Shown here piece after piece: positions 45,029-53,612 of a DNA stretch of 64,000 nucleotides (position 1 is the first letter of the stretch; each line of letters starts with the position of its first letter). The stretch comes from Streptomyces paradoxus (GTDB taxonomy: Bacteria; Actinomycetota; Actinomycetes; Streptomycetales; Streptomycetaceae). Position numbers and translations under genes: made by a program. Under the pieces are notes generated by a model that was not told the DNA's origin, made no database searches, and worked only from the letters and a program-made list of their open reading frames with translations. The stretch spans positions 1-64,000 of the forward strand of contig NZ_JACHGV010000009.1 in NCBI RefSeq assembly GCF_014202475.1, written 5' to 3'.

Positions 45029-46129
45029 GTGACGCATCCGTTTCTGGACCTGCCCCCGCTCGGCGCGGACCGCTTCGCCGCGATCGAGGACCGTGTGGCG
45101 CGGCTGCTGAGCACCGAGCAGGACGTCGTGATCATGCAGGGCGAGGCCCTGCTGCCGCTGGAGGGCGCGATCCGTGCCGCGGCCGGTCCGGGCACGACGG
45201 CGCTGAACGTCATCACGGGGCCGTACGGGCAGACCTTCGGCGACTGGCTGCGGGACTGCGGCGCCACGGTGATCGACCTGGCGGTGCCCTTCCACACGGC
45301 GGTCACGGCCGAGGAGATCCGGCAGGCCTTCGCCGAGCACCCGGAGATCGACTTCGTGTCGCTGGTGCACGCGGAGGCGGCGACCGGCAACACCAACCCG
45401 GTCGCGGAGATCGGCGAGGTCGTGCGGGCGCACGGGGCGCTGTTCTACCTGGACGCCGTGGCGTCGATCGGGGCCGAGCCGGTGCTGCCGGACGCGTGGG
45501 GCGTGGACCTGTGCGTGATCGGCGCGCAGAAGGCGATGGGCGGTCCGGCCGGGGTGTCGGCGGTGTCGGTGAGCGAGCGGGCCTGGGCGCGGATGGCGGC
45601 CAACCCGCAGGCGCCGCGCCGGTCGTACCTGTCGCTCCTCGACTGGAAGGAGCGGTGGATCGACGGCGGCCGCAAGGCGCTGCTGCACGCGCCCGCGCAG
45701 CTGGAGATGCTGGCGCTGGAGGCGTGTGTGGAGCGGGTCGAGGCGGCGGGGCTGAAGGCCGTGATCGCCCGGCACGCGTCCGCCGCGGTGGCGACCCGGG
45801 CGGGCGCGGTCGCGCTCGGTGGCGGTCTGGAGCCGTACGTGTACCAGGCCCGGGACGCGGCGCCCGTCGCCACGACGCTGCGGGTGCCGTCCGGGCTGGT
45901 GGCGTCGGAGCTGGTCCGGCGGGCGCTGGCGGCGGACCCGGCGGTGCCGCTGGCCGCGGGCGGGGGTGCGCTGGCCAAGGAGATGATCCGGGTCAACCAC
46001 TACGGCGCGGAGGCGACGCCCGGTGCCGTGCGCGCGAGTCTGGCGGCGCTGGGCGCGGCGCTGTCCGAGCAGGGGCTGACGGTGGACGTGGAGGGGGCGC
46101 TGCGGGCCGCCGAGGGGGCGTGGAGGTAG
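45029..46129 (+). CDS. Class V aminotransferase (alanine-glyoxylate/PucG-like)
   Basis: A 366-aa PLP enzyme with the family order: VIMQGEALLPLEGAIRAA, LNVITGPYGQTFGDWL, SLVHAEAATGNTNPV, FYLDAVASIGAEP and the PLP-lysine site VIGAQKAMGGPAGVS (Lys near residue 171), then a C-terminal IRVNHYGAEATPG. It resembles serine-pyruvate/alanine-glyoxylate transaminases. GTG 45029 follows GAAGAGAG; GTG 45008 would add seven residues without a ribosome site. Divergent amidohydrolase suggests a possible purine or ureide link, unproven. Confidence 0.85.
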   Translation: MTHPFLDLPPLGADRFAAIEDRVARLLSTEQDVVIMQGEALLPLEGAIRAAAGPGTTALNVITGPYGQTFGDWLRDCGATVIDLAVPFHTAVTAEEIRQAFAEHPEIDFVSLVHAEAATGNTNPVAEIGEVVRAHGALFYLDAVASIGAEPVLPDAWGVDLCVIGAQKAMGGPAGVSAVSVSERAWARMAANPQAPRRSYLSLLDWKERWIDGGRKALLHAPAQLEMLALEACVERVEAAGLKAVIARHASAAVATRAGAVALGGGLEPYVYQARDAAPVATTLRVPSGLVASELVRRALAADPAVPLAAGGGALAKEMIRVNHYGAEATPGAVRASLAALGAALSEQGLTVDVEGALRAAEGAWR

Positions 46130-46186
46130 TCGTCGGCCGAGCTGCGCCGGGGCACCGTTGTCAGTGCCCCGTGCCATGCTCCCCGT

Positions 46187-46723
46187 ATGACCACAGACAC
46201 ATCCGCTGAGACTCCGACCCTCCCCGACGGCCGCCCCGTCCCGCACCTGACCGGTGACGAGCGCGCCATGCTGGAGAGCTGGCTGGACTTCCACCGGGCC
46301 ACGCTGGAGCTGAAGTGCGCCGGTCTGGACGACGCGCAGGTGCGGATCGCGGCGGCCGAACCGTCGTCGCTGACCCTGCTCGGGCTGGTGCAGCACCTCG
46401 CCGAGGTCGAGCGGAACTGGTTCCAGCGGGTGGCCGGCGGGGTGGCCGTGGCGCCCGTGTTCGAGGACGCGACCGGCTACGCGCTCGATCCGGCGCGCGG
46501 GCTCGACGAGGCGCTCGGGATCTGGCGGCGGGAGATCGCGCGGGGGCGGGAGCTGTGCGCCGGGCTGCCGCTTGACCACATCGGGCGGGTCGCCGAAGGG
46601 CCGGTGCCCGGGATGGAGGTCAGTCTGCGCTGGGTGCTCATCCACATGATCGAGGAGTACGCGCGGCACAACGGTCACGCCGATCTCCTGCGGGAACGCA
46701 TCGACGGAGTGACCGGGGCCTGA
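46187..46723 (+). CDS. DinB/DUF664-like four-helix protein
   Basis: A 178-aa helical protein with the metal-ligand pattern of mini-DinB proteins: LVQHLAEVERNWF (His near residue 65) and IHMIEEYARHNGHADLLRE (His at both ends). These actinobacterial proteins may use mycothiol or act as metal-dependent transferases. ATG 46187 follows a weak site. No operon partner is evident. Confidence 0.82.
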   Translation: MTTDTSAETPTLPDGRPVPHLTGDERAMLESWLDFHRATLELKCAGLDDAQVRIAAAEPSSLTLLGLVQHLAEVERNWFQRVAGGVAVAPVFEDATGYALDPARGLDEALGIWRREIARGRELCAGLPLDHIGRVAEGPVPGMEVSLRWVLIHMIEEYARHNGHADLLRERIDGVTGA

Positions 46724-47063
46724 ATTCCACGTGCTTTCCGTGCTATCTCACATGTAAGCTGGCACACAATTAATGAATTCTTTCAAGAACGGCTTCCCGT
46801 ATTCTTCTGCCCGCTTTTCCCGGTCCTAAACGCGCAGATTTTGAGGACACTCGGAGGGGAAATTCTGGCAGTCCCCGCGAGGCCTACACGGCTGTGACGC
46901 GTTACACACCGTGACCATTTTGCCCGGGAATTACCGGACAATATCGGGCATCTTGCCGCCTTGGCGCGTGAACCCTCGCGCTCGCGCGATAACACAGACG
47001 GGGTCCATATGTAACCCCTATCGGCGATGCAATTTTGAATTTCGCTGGGTAAGTTCAATTCGC
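46724..47063 (+). promoter_or_regulatory. 340-base AT-richer leader region of the ect operon
   Basis: A gene-free region of roughly 53% GC by hand count over 46741-47063, well below the window. It contains an inverted pair TGCCCG/CGGGCA (46921-46950 area), several T/A-rich runs and CCATATGTAACC near 47005, which could be a -10 region. There is no clear ribosome site before ectA, so translation control in this leader is plausible. Osmotic control is expected from known ectoine operons. Confidence 0.5.
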
Positions 47064-47570
47064 ATGACTGCCGTACAAGCAGATCCGCAAATCGACCGCC
47101 CCACGGTGGCTGACGGAGCCGCACTCTGGCGGATGGCGAAGGACTCGAAGGTTCTCGACCTGAACTCGTCCTACAGCTATCTGCTGTGGTGCCGGGACTT
47201 CGCCGCCACCTCGGCCGTCGCCCGTGACGAGCAGGGCGAGCCGATGGGTTTCATCACCGGGTACGTGCGGCCGGACAGCCCGCGCACCCTGCTGGTCTGG
47301 CAGGTGGCGGTGGACGAGGCCCACCGCGGGCGCGGACTGGCCGCCGCGCTGCTCGACGGCCTCGTCGCCCGGACCGCCGCCGAGCTCGGGGTGACCACGG
47401 TGGAGACCACCATCACCCCGGGCAACACCGCCTCGGAGCGCCTGTTCACGTCGTTCGCCGAGCGTCACGGCGCCCGGCTGGAGCGCGAGGTGCTGTTCGA
47501 CACGGGCTTGTTCCCCGACGGGCCGCACGACGCAGAGGTGCTGTACCGCATCGGCCCGCTGCCCCACTGA
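47064..47570 (+). CDS. ectA: L-2,4-diaminobutyrate acetyltransferase EctA
   Basis: A 168-aa GNAT enzyme with the EctA-specific block LNSSYSYLLWCRDFAATSAVA (shown as NSSYSYLLWCRDFA) and the acetyl-CoA motif VDEAHRGRGLAAALL. It acetylates diaminobutyrate at N-gamma in ectoine synthesis. ATG 47064 gives the normal family N-terminus but has no strong ribosome site upstream. First gene of ectABCD. Confidence 0.95.
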   Translation: MTAVQADPQIDRPTVADGAALWRMAKDSKVLDLNSSYSYLLWCRDFAATSAVARDEQGEPMGFITGYVRPDSPRTLLVWQVAVDEAHRGRGLAAALLDGLVARTAAELGVTTVETTITPGNTASERLFTSFAERHGARLEREVLFDTGLFPDGPHDAEVLYRIGPLPH

Positions 47571-47628
47571 GACTTCCCGCCCCACCCCACTCCCGCAGAC
47601 TTCCCCACGCACCGAGGAGCGATTCTTC

Positions 47629-48900
47629 GTGACCATCACCCAGCCCGACCTGAGTGTCTTCGAGACCGTCGAGTCCGAGGTACGCAGCTACTGCCGCGGC
47701 TGGCCCACCGTCTTCGACCGTGCGGTGGGCAGCCGCATGTACGACGAGGACGGCCATGAGTACCTCGACTTCTTCGCCGGAGCCGGGTCACTGAACTACG
47801 GGCACAACAACCCGGTCCTGAAACGCGCGCTGATCGACTACCTGGAGCGCGACGGCGTCACGCACGGGCTCGACATGTCGACCACCGCCAAGCGCACGTT
47901 CCTGGAGGCCTTCCAGAACCTGCTGCTGCGCCCGCGTGACCTGCCGTACAAGGTCATGTTCCCCGGCCCCACCGGCACCAACGCCGTGGAGGCCGCGCTG
48001 AAGCTGGCGCGGAAGGTGAAGGGGCGCGAGTCGATCGTGTCCTTCACCAACGCCTTCCACGGCATGTCGCTAGGCTCGCTGGCCGTCACCGGCAACGCCT
48101 TCAAGCGAGCCGGCGCCGGTATCCCGCTGGTCCACGGCACCCCGATGCCGTTCGACAACTACTTCGACGGCACGGTCGAGGACTTCCTGTGGTTCGAGCG
48201 GCTCCTGGAGGACCAGGGCTCGGGCCTCAACAAGCCCGCCGCCGTGATCGTCGAGACCGTGCAGGGCGAGGGCGGCATCAACGTGGCCCGGCCCGAGTGG
48301 CTGCGCGCCCTGTCCGAGCTGTGCGAGCGGCAGGACATGCTGCTGATCGTCGACGACATCCAGATGGGCTGCGGCCGTACCGGCGCGTTCTTCTCCTTCG
48401 AGGAGGCGGGCATCACGCCGGACATCGTCACCGTCTCGAAGTCGATCAGCGGTTACGGCATGCCCATGTCGCTGTGCCTGTTCAAGCCCGAGCTCGACGT
48501 GTGGGAGCCCGGCGAGCACAACGGCACCTTCCGCGGCAACAACCCCGCGTTCGTCACGGCCACCGCGACCCTGGAGACGTACTGGGCCGACGGCTCCGCG
48601 ATGGAGAAGCAGACCCGCAAGCGCGGCGAGCAGGTCGAGCAGGCGCTGATCTCCATCACCGAGGAGAACCTGGCCGACGTGAAGGAGTACCGGGGCCGCG
48701 GCCTGGTGTGGGGCATCGAGTTCCACGACAAGGCCCGCGCCGGCAAGGTCGCCAAGCGCGCCTTCGAGCTCGGACTGCTCATCGAGACGTCCGGCCCGGA
48801 GAGCGAGGTCGTGAAGCTGCTCCCGGCGCTCACCATCACGCCCGAGGAGCTGGACGAGGGCCTGAGCACGCTGGCCCGTGCCGTCCGCGAGACCGCCTGA
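47629..48900 (+). CDS. ectB: Diaminobutyrate-2-oxoglutarate transaminase EctB
   Basis: A 423-aa class III aminotransferase: FFAGAGSLNYGHNNPVLK, MFPGPTGTNAVEAALKLARK, VETVQGEGGINVA, IVDDIQMGCGRTG and the PLP-lysine in IVTVSKSISGYGMP. It makes diaminobutyrate from aspartate semialdehyde with glutamate. GTG 47629 follows GAGGAGCGATTCTTC. It lies 58 bases behind ectA. Confidence 0.96.
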   Translation: MTITQPDLSVFETVESEVRSYCRGWPTVFDRAVGSRMYDEDGHEYLDFFAGAGSLNYGHNNPVLKRALIDYLERDGVTHGLDMSTTAKRTFLEAFQNLLLRPRDLPYKVMFPGPTGTNAVEAALKLARKVKGRESIVSFTNAFHGMSLGSLAVTGNAFKRAGAGIPLVHGTPMPFDNYFDGTVEDFLWFERLLEDQGSGLNKPAAVIVETVQGEGGINVARPEWLRALSELCERQDMLLIVDDIQMGCGRTGAFFSFEEAGITPDIVTVSKSISGYGMPMSLCLFKPELDVWEPGEHNGTFRGNNPAFVTATATLETYWADGSAMEKQTRKRGEQVEQALISITEENLADVKEYRGRGLVWGIEFHDKARAGKVAKRAFELGLLIETSGPESEVVKLLPALTITPEELDEGLSTLARAVRETA

Positions 48901-48944
48901 CACAGCACCGAGAGCACCACCCATCTAGGAGGCATCGCAGCACC

Positions 48945-49343
48945 GTGATTGTCCGTTCGTTCAAGGAGATCGAAGGTACCGACCGGCACGTGAAGGCGGC
49001 GTCCGGTACGTGGGAGAGCAAACGCATCGTCCTCGCCAAGGAGAAGGTCGGCTTCTCCCTGCACGAGACGATCCTGTACGCGGGTACGGAGACGTCGATG
49101 TGGTACGCGAACCACATCGAGGCCGTCGTCTGCGTGGAGGGCGAGGCCGAGCTGACCGACCACGAGACCGGGCAGAAGCACACCATCACGCCCGGCACCA
49201 TGTACCTCCTGGACGGGCACGAGAGGCACACGCTGCGGGTCAAGCAGGACTTCCGCTGCCTCTGCGTGTTCAACCCGCCCGTGACCGGACGGGAGGACCA
49301 CGACGAGAACGGCGTCTACCCGCTGCTCACCGAGGAGGTGTGA
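48945..49343 (+). CDS. ectC: Ectoine synthase EctC
   Basis: A 132-aa cupin with the family blocks VRSFKEIEGTDRHVKA, METILYAG-like HETILYAGTETSMWYANHIEAV, and PGTMYLLDGHERHTLR. It cyclises N-gamma-acetyl-diaminobutyrate to ectoine. GTG 48945 is preceded by TAGGAGG, 13 bases away, slightly long; the family N-terminus fixes the start. Confidence 0.96.
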   Translation: MIVRSFKEIEGTDRHVKAASGTWESKRIVLAKEKVGFSLHETILYAGTETSMWYANHIEAVVCVEGEAELTDHETGQKHTITPGTMYLLDGHERHTLRVKQDFRCLCVFNPPVTGREDHDENGVYPLLTEEV

Positions 49344-49350
49344 CGTTTCC

Positions 49351-50259
49351 ATGACCGCCACTACCGACACCACCACCGGTATCCCGGACCTCTATCCCAG
49401 TCGCGGTGCCACCGAGGCACTGACCCCGCGCCAGGACCCGGTCGTCTGGGGCGCACCCGACGCCCCGGGCCCGGTCACCCCGGCCGACCTGCTGTCCTTC
49501 GAGCGCGACGGCTTCCTGGCCATCGACGAGCTCATCGGCGAGGACGAGGTCGCCGTCTACCGGAACGAGCTCAACCGGCTGGTGAACGACCCGGACATGC
49601 GTGCCGACGAGCGGTCGATCGTCGAGCCGAAGTCCAAGGAGATCCGCACGGTCTTCGAGGTGCACAAGATCAGCGAGGTGTTCGCCCGGCTGGTCCGCGA
49701 CGAGCGGGTCGTCGGACGGGCGCGGCAGATCCTCGGCTCGGACGTGTACGTCCACCAGTCGCGGATCAACGTCAAGCCGGGGTTCGGCGCCAGTGGCTTC
49801 TACTGGCACTCGGACTTCGAGACGTGGCACGCCGAGGACGGTCTGCCGCGGATGCGCACGGTGTCGGTCTCGATCGCGCTGACCGAGAACTACGACACCA
49901 ACGGCGGTCTCATGATCATGCCGGGGTCGCACAAGACGTTCCTCGGGTGCGCGGGGGAAACCCCGAAGGACAACTACAAGAAGTCGCTGCAGATGCAGGA
50001 CGCGGGGACGCCGTCCGACGAGGCGCTGACCCAGCTGGCCGCGCAGCACGGCATCAAGCTGTTCACGGGCAAGGCCGGTTCGGCGACGTGGTTCGACTGC
50101 AACGCCATGCACGGTTCCGGCGACAACATCACGCCGTTCCCGCGCAGCAACGTGTTCATCGTGTTCAACAGTGTGGAGAACACGGCGGTGGAACCGTTCG
50201 CGGCGCCGGTGCGGCGGCCGGAGTTCATCGGGGCGCGGGACTTCACGCCGGTGCGGTGA
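49351..50259 (+). CDS. ectD: Ectoine hydroxylase EctD
   Basis: A 302-aa Fe(II)/2-oxoglutarate dioxygenase with the EctD signature region GFYWHSDFETWHAEDG (His-x-Asp iron ligands), MPGSHKTFLG and the second His in CNAMHGSGDN. It makes 5-hydroxyectoine. ATG 49351 lies 7 bases after ectC. Its last codons (from about 50226) and stop are repeated almost exactly 80 bases downstream in the untranslated region. Confidence 0.96.
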   Translation: MTATTDTTTGIPDLYPSRGATEALTPRQDPVVWGAPDAPGPVTPADLLSFERDGFLAIDELIGEDEVAVYRNELNRLVNDPDMRADERSIVEPKSKEIRTVFEVHKISEVFARLVRDERVVGRARQILGSDVYVHQSRINVKPGFGASGFYWHSDFETWHAEDGLPRMRTVSVSIALTENYDTNGGLMIMPGSHKTFLGCAGETPKDNYKKSLQMQDAGTPSDEALTQLAAQHGIKLFTGKAGSATWFDCNAMHGSGDNITPFPRSNVFIVFNSVENTAVEPFAAPVRRPEFIGARDFTPVR

Positions 50260-50344
50260 CCGCCCCTCGGCCGGGAGGCCGGGGGTTGTCCCCCGGACGG
50301 CACAGCATCGGAGCGCGGGACTTCACGCCGGTGAAGTGACCGCC
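50226..50344 (+). repeat. Direct repeat of the ectD 3' end
   Basis: The 39-base segment at 50226-50264, covering the last ten codons of ectD, its TGA and five more bases, recurs at 50306-50344 with 36 of 39 matches. The spacing is exactly 80 bases. The changes are one silent G to A and a change of the last codon (CGG to AAG). A small hairpin lies between the copies. The second copy has no start codon and is presumably non-coding. Confidence 0.9.
50279..50298 (+). terminator. Small hairpin between the two ectD-end repeats
   Basis: CCGGGGG and CCCCCGG flank a 4-base TTGT loop, 20 bases after the ectD stop. It may be a minor terminator before the stronger one at 50378-50424. Confidence 0.45.
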
Positions 50345-50377
50345 GGTCGGCGGTGAGACGGCCGTGTGACAGAGCTG

Positions 50378-50424
50378 CCGGGTGGGGCCTCCTCGTGTGG
50401 GACGGGAGGCCCCACCCGGTTTTG
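50378..50424 (+). terminator. Rho-independent terminator of the ect operon
   Basis: A 15-bp perfect inverted repeat (50378-50392 with 50405-50419) with a 12-base loop is followed by TTTTGT, one of the few classical U-tailed terminators in the window. It ends just before the stop of the convergent aminotransferase gene, so it may serve only the ect side well. Confidence 0.9.
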
Positions 50425-51477
50425 TCATGCCGCCAGGACCTCCAGCAGCCGGTCCACGTCCGCGGGCGTGTTGTAGAGGTGGAACGCGGCCCGCAGGTTC
50501 CCGGCCCGGTTCGAGACCTCGATGCCCGCCCGGCTCAGTTCGCCCTGCCGGTGGCCGAGTCCCGGCACCGACACGATCGCCGAGCCCGGTGCGGGCACGG
50601 GCTCCTGGCCCATCCCGGCGAGCCCGGCGCGGAAGCGGTCCGCGAGGCCGACGTCATGGGCGTGCACGGTGCCGACGCCGATCTCCTCCAGCAGCTCCAG
50701 TGAGGCGCGCAGCCCCGCGTAGGTGAAGAGGGCGGGGCTGACGTCGAACCGCCGGGCGGAGTGGGCGAGTTCCTCGACGGGGCCGTAGCAGCTGTCCCAG
50801 GGGACCTCACCGGCGACCCAGCCGGCGAGCAGCGGCGTGAGCCCGCCGAAGTCCTGCGGGGCGACGAAGAACGAGGCCCCGTGCGGGCCCATGAGCCACT
50901 TGAATCCGACGGCGGCGAGGAAGTCGTCGGCGTCGGCCTCCATCGGCAGCCAGCCGGCCGACTGCGAGGCGTCGACGTAGGTGCGGGCGCCGTGCGCCCG
51001 GGCCGCGGCGCGCACGGCAGGCAGGTCGGCGAGGCGCCCGTCGGCGGACTGGGCGGCGCTGACCGCGACGAGCGCGGTCCCGGGGCGGACGGACTCGGCG
51101 AGCCGCTCCAGGGGCACGGCCCGCACCTTGAGGTCGCCGCGCACATGGAACGGGTTCACCAGCGAGGCGAAGTCGCCCTCCGCCGTGAGGACTTCGGCAC
51201 CGGCGGGCAGTGAAGCGGCGATCAGCGCGCCGTACTCGGCGACCGAGGCCCCGGTCGCGACGCGCTCGGCCGGGACGCCGGCCAGCCGGGCGAAGGACGC
51301 GCGGGCGGCCTCCACGTCCTCGTAGAGGGGACCCAGGGGCGTGCCCTCGGCGCGCATCCGCACCGCCTGCTGCACGGCGCTGACGGTACGGGCGGGCAGC
51401 AGCCCGTTGCTCGCGGTGTTGAGGTAGGTGTGCTTCGGGGTGAACTCGGCACGGACGAGGTTCTCGAAGGTCTCCAT
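50425..51477 (-). CDS. Class V aminotransferase (cysteine desulfurase-like fold)
   Basis: A 350-aa PLP enzyme: YLNTASNGLLPART, VATGASVAEYGALIA, TYVDASQSAGWLPME and the PLP-lysine block VGFKWLMGPHGASFF (Lys near residue 201), ending RAAFHLYNTPADVDRLLE. It is in the kynureninase/isopenicillin-epimerase-like branch. ATG 51477 is preferred by family length; ATG 51513 would add twelve residues. Neither has a strong ribosome site. No pathway context is visible; gene neighbours are unrelated. Confidence 0.82.
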   Translation of the reverse strand: METFENLVRAEFTPKHTYLNTASNGLLPARTVSAVQQAVRMRAEGTPLGPLYEDVEAARASFARLAGVPAERVATGASVAEYGALIAASLPAGAEVLTAEGDFASLVNPFHVRGDLKVRAVPLERLAESVRPGTALVAVSAAQSADGRLADLPAVRAAARAHGARTYVDASQSAGWLPMEADADDFLAAVGFKWLMGPHGASFFVAPQDFGGLTPLLAGWVAGEVPWDSCYGPVEELAHSARRFDVSPALFTYAGLRASLELLEEIGVGTVHAHDVGLADRFRAGLAGMGQEPVPAPGSAIVSVPGLGHRQGELSRAGIEVSNRAGNLRAAFHLYNTPADVDRLLEVLAA

Positions 51478-51573
51478 GGGACCACTCTGCGTCCCCCGGA
51501 TCTCCCCGTCCATTGCCGATTTCTGCGAGATGCCCCTAAGGAGCGCTTATGGATGTGCTCCGACCTGGGCGTT

Positions 51574-52290
51574 TCAGTGCTGGGGCACGGCGCAGCCGTC
51601 CGGGCCGCAGGCGTCCGCGCCCTCGCCGCCGTCCACGGACTTCAGGGGCGGGCGCTCGCCGTACGCCTGGGTCAGGGCCTGGGCGAAGACCTCGGTGGGC
51701 TGGGCGCCGGAGACCCCGTACGTGCGGTCGAGCACGAAGAACGGCACACCGCTCGCGCCGAGCTGCGCGGCCTCGCGCGCGTCGGCACGTACGTCGTCGG
51801 CGTACGCGTCCGCGTCGGCCAGCACCGTACGGACGGCCTCCGCCTCCAGTCCGGCGGCAACGGCGAGCTCCACCAGCCGCTCGTCGTCGTCGAAGACGGA
51901 GCGCTCCTCGGCGAAGTTGGCCCGGTACAGCAGGTCGAGCAACTGCTCCTGGTGGCCCTGCTCCTTGGCGAAGTGCAGCAGGCGGTGCATGTCGAAGGTG
52001 CTGCCGTGGTCGCGGCCCCGGGTGCGGTAGTCGAGGCCCTCCGCGGCGGCCTGGGCGCCCAGGTTGTCCTCCCCGGCCTCGGCCTGCGCGGCGCTCATCC
52101 CGTACTTCTTGGTGAGCATCGTGATGACGGGCTGGACGTCGCCCTTGGCGCGGCCCGGGTCCAGCTCGAAGGAGCGGTGCACCACCTCGACCTCGTCGCG
52201 GTACGGGAAGTCCCGCAGCGCCTTCTCGAAGCGGGCCTTGCCCACGTAGCACCAGGGGCAGGCGATGTCGCTCCAGATCTCGACGCGCAT
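51574..52290 (-). CDS. FrnE-like DsbA-family oxidoreductase
   Basis: A 238-aa thioredoxin-fold protein with CPWC at residues 11-14 right after the first strand, a helical insertion in the middle and the cis-Pro block GVPFFVLD near residue 186. FrnE/HCCA-type members have no signal peptide and act in the cytoplasm as disulfide or 2-hydroxychromene isomerases. A second Cys pair lies near the C-terminus (ACGPDGC). ATG 52290 follows GGAGAGAGCCGAGAC. Confidence 0.88.
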   Translation of the reverse strand: MRVEIWSDIACPWCYVGKARFEKALRDFPYRDEVEVVHRSFELDPGRAKGDVQPVITMLTKKYGMSAAQAEAGEDNLGAQAAAEGLDYRTRGRDHGSTFDMHRLLHFAKEQGHQEQLLDLLYRANFAEERSVFDDDERLVELAVAAGLEAEAVRTVLADADAYADDVRADAREAAQLGASGVPFFVLDRTYGVSGAQPTEVFAQALTQAYGERPPLKSVDGGEGADACGPDGCAVPQH

Positions 52291-52365
52291 GTCTCGGCTC
52301 TCTCCAGGTCGTACGGGTTACGGAGACTCCCTCCGCCGAGTGCATGAACGTTCAAGCAGCGCGCT

Positions 52366-52860
52366 TCATTCCCCGGGCAGGTCGAACCGCATGCGCAGAT
52401 GGTGGTCTCCCGGCCCGGCCGGTTCCGGGACCCAGCCCTGCCGCCGGTAGAACCCCTGCGCCCGCAGGTTGTCCACGTGCACGTCGAGCACGGCCGCACG
52501 CCGGCCGTCGGCCTGCCACTCCTCCACACAGGCCGCGTGCAGCGCGCTGCCGGTCCCACGGCGCCAATGATCGGGGTCGACGTGGAACTGGAACAGCTTC
52601 ACCGTGTCCGCCGGGCCGTCCTCGGGGACGCGGAACGAGGCCAGGCCGATGATGCGGCCCGCCTCCACGACGCACAGCACCCGGCCGTCCGGGCGGGTGA
52701 GGGCGCTGTGCCAGGAGGCGGACCAGTCGGTGCCGTCCTGCGGCACCCCGTCGGGGTAGTACGTGGCCCGGGCCCGCGCGTGCAGCGCGACGACGTCCGC
52801 CACCTCCGCGGGCAGCACGGTGCGGATCACACGGTCGGGGATCACTCGGTCGTTGATCAT
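52366..52860 (-). CDS. GNAT-family N-acetyltransferase
   Basis: A 164-aa acetyltransferase: LPAEVADVVALHARARATYY at the N-terminus, FQFHVDPDHWRRGTGSALHAA for acetyl-CoA binding and NLRAQGFYRRQGW near the C-terminus. Substrate unknown. Start ATG 52860; ribosome site CGTTGC is poor. It lies 75 bases upstream of the FrnE gene on the same strand. Confidence 0.82.
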   Translation of the reverse strand: MINDRVIPDRVIRTVLPAEVADVVALHARARATYYPDGVPQDGTDWSASWHSALTRPDGRVLCVVEAGRIIGLASFRVPEDGPADTVKLFQFHVDPDHWRRGTGSALHAACVEEWQADGRRAAVLDVHVDNLRAQGFYRRQGWVPEPAGPGDHHLRMRFDLPGE

Positions 52861-52905
52861 GCAACGGAGGACGAGACCGGCCGGGATGCGGTTCCCGGCC
52901 GGGCC

Positions 52906-53514
52906 TCAGCTGCCGTCGCGCAGATCGTCCGGCCAGGCCGGCCGGAACTCGATGTGGTCGTACGTCACCACGCAGCCCTCCCCCATCGGGGACTGGGTCA
53001 TGAAACCGACCAGGGCCGCGTCCGTCTCCTTCTCCTCGCCGAGGGTGAAGAGGCGGACGAAGGTCCAGCGTTCGCCGTCGCGGGAGGCGTGGAAGGCGAA
53101 GGCGCGGCCGGTGCGGCTGACCCGCAGCCAGACGGAACTGCCGTCCACCGTGAAGGAGTTGGCGTCGTCGGAGTGCCCCCGGGTCACCACCGTGCAGACG
53201 GTGGGGACGTCCGGGGAGTACTCCAGGCAGAGCTTGGCCCAGGCCCGCTCCCCCACGTGCACGTAGAGCACCCCGGCGTCGAAGGCCGCGCCGAACCCGA
53301 CGGTGACCTTGGCGATCAGCTGGAAGTCCCCTTCGGGCGCCCCGAGCAGCCGGGGCGCGTCGGAAGCCGGGTCCAGCCCCTCACCGGTGGGCGGCACGAA
53401 CCGGTCCTGCCGCGATCCGGCCCACCCGGTGAGCACCCCGTTCTCATAGGACCAATGACCGTCGGGCCCGTACGTGCGCAGGCCGAAAGGAAGTTCGGGA
53501 AGTTCCAGATCCAT
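52906..53514 (-). CDS. DUF1349 family protein
   Basis: A 202-aa beta-rich protein with the DUF1349 pattern: FQLIAKVTVGFGAAFDAGVLYVHVGERAWAKLCLEYSPD, then VWLRVSRTGRAFAFHASRDGERW and VGFMTQSPMGEGC. The fold is a concanavalin-like beta-sandwich, often found in sugar-binding or hydrolase-associated proteins, but here it is alone and cytoplasmic. ATG 53514 is the first in frame. It lies 98 bases downstream of the dehydrogenase gene on the same strand. Confidence 0.82.
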   Translation of the reverse strand: MDLELPELPFGLRTYGPDGHWSYENGVLTGWAGSRQDRFVPPTGEGLDPASDAPRLLGAPEGDFQLIAKVTVGFGAAFDAGVLYVHVGERAWAKLCLEYSPDVPTVCTVVTRGHSDDANSFTVDGSSVWLRVSRTGRAFAFHASRDGERWTFVRLFTLGEEKETDAALVGFMTQSPMGEGCVVTYDHIEFRPAWPDDLRDGS

Positions 53515-53612
53515 TCAACCGAGTCTTTCAGCTCCGGCCTCCAGGGGCGCGGGGAACTGCGCGATCAACCACAAACGACCCGCAGCCCGCAGCTCACCGC
53601 ACCCCCACGGCG

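Noticed and set aside
50306..50340. The second ectD-end copy as a truncated ectD pseudogene
   Set aside because: Only about ten codons are repeated, with no start and no further ectD similarity; it is better described as a short direct repeat.
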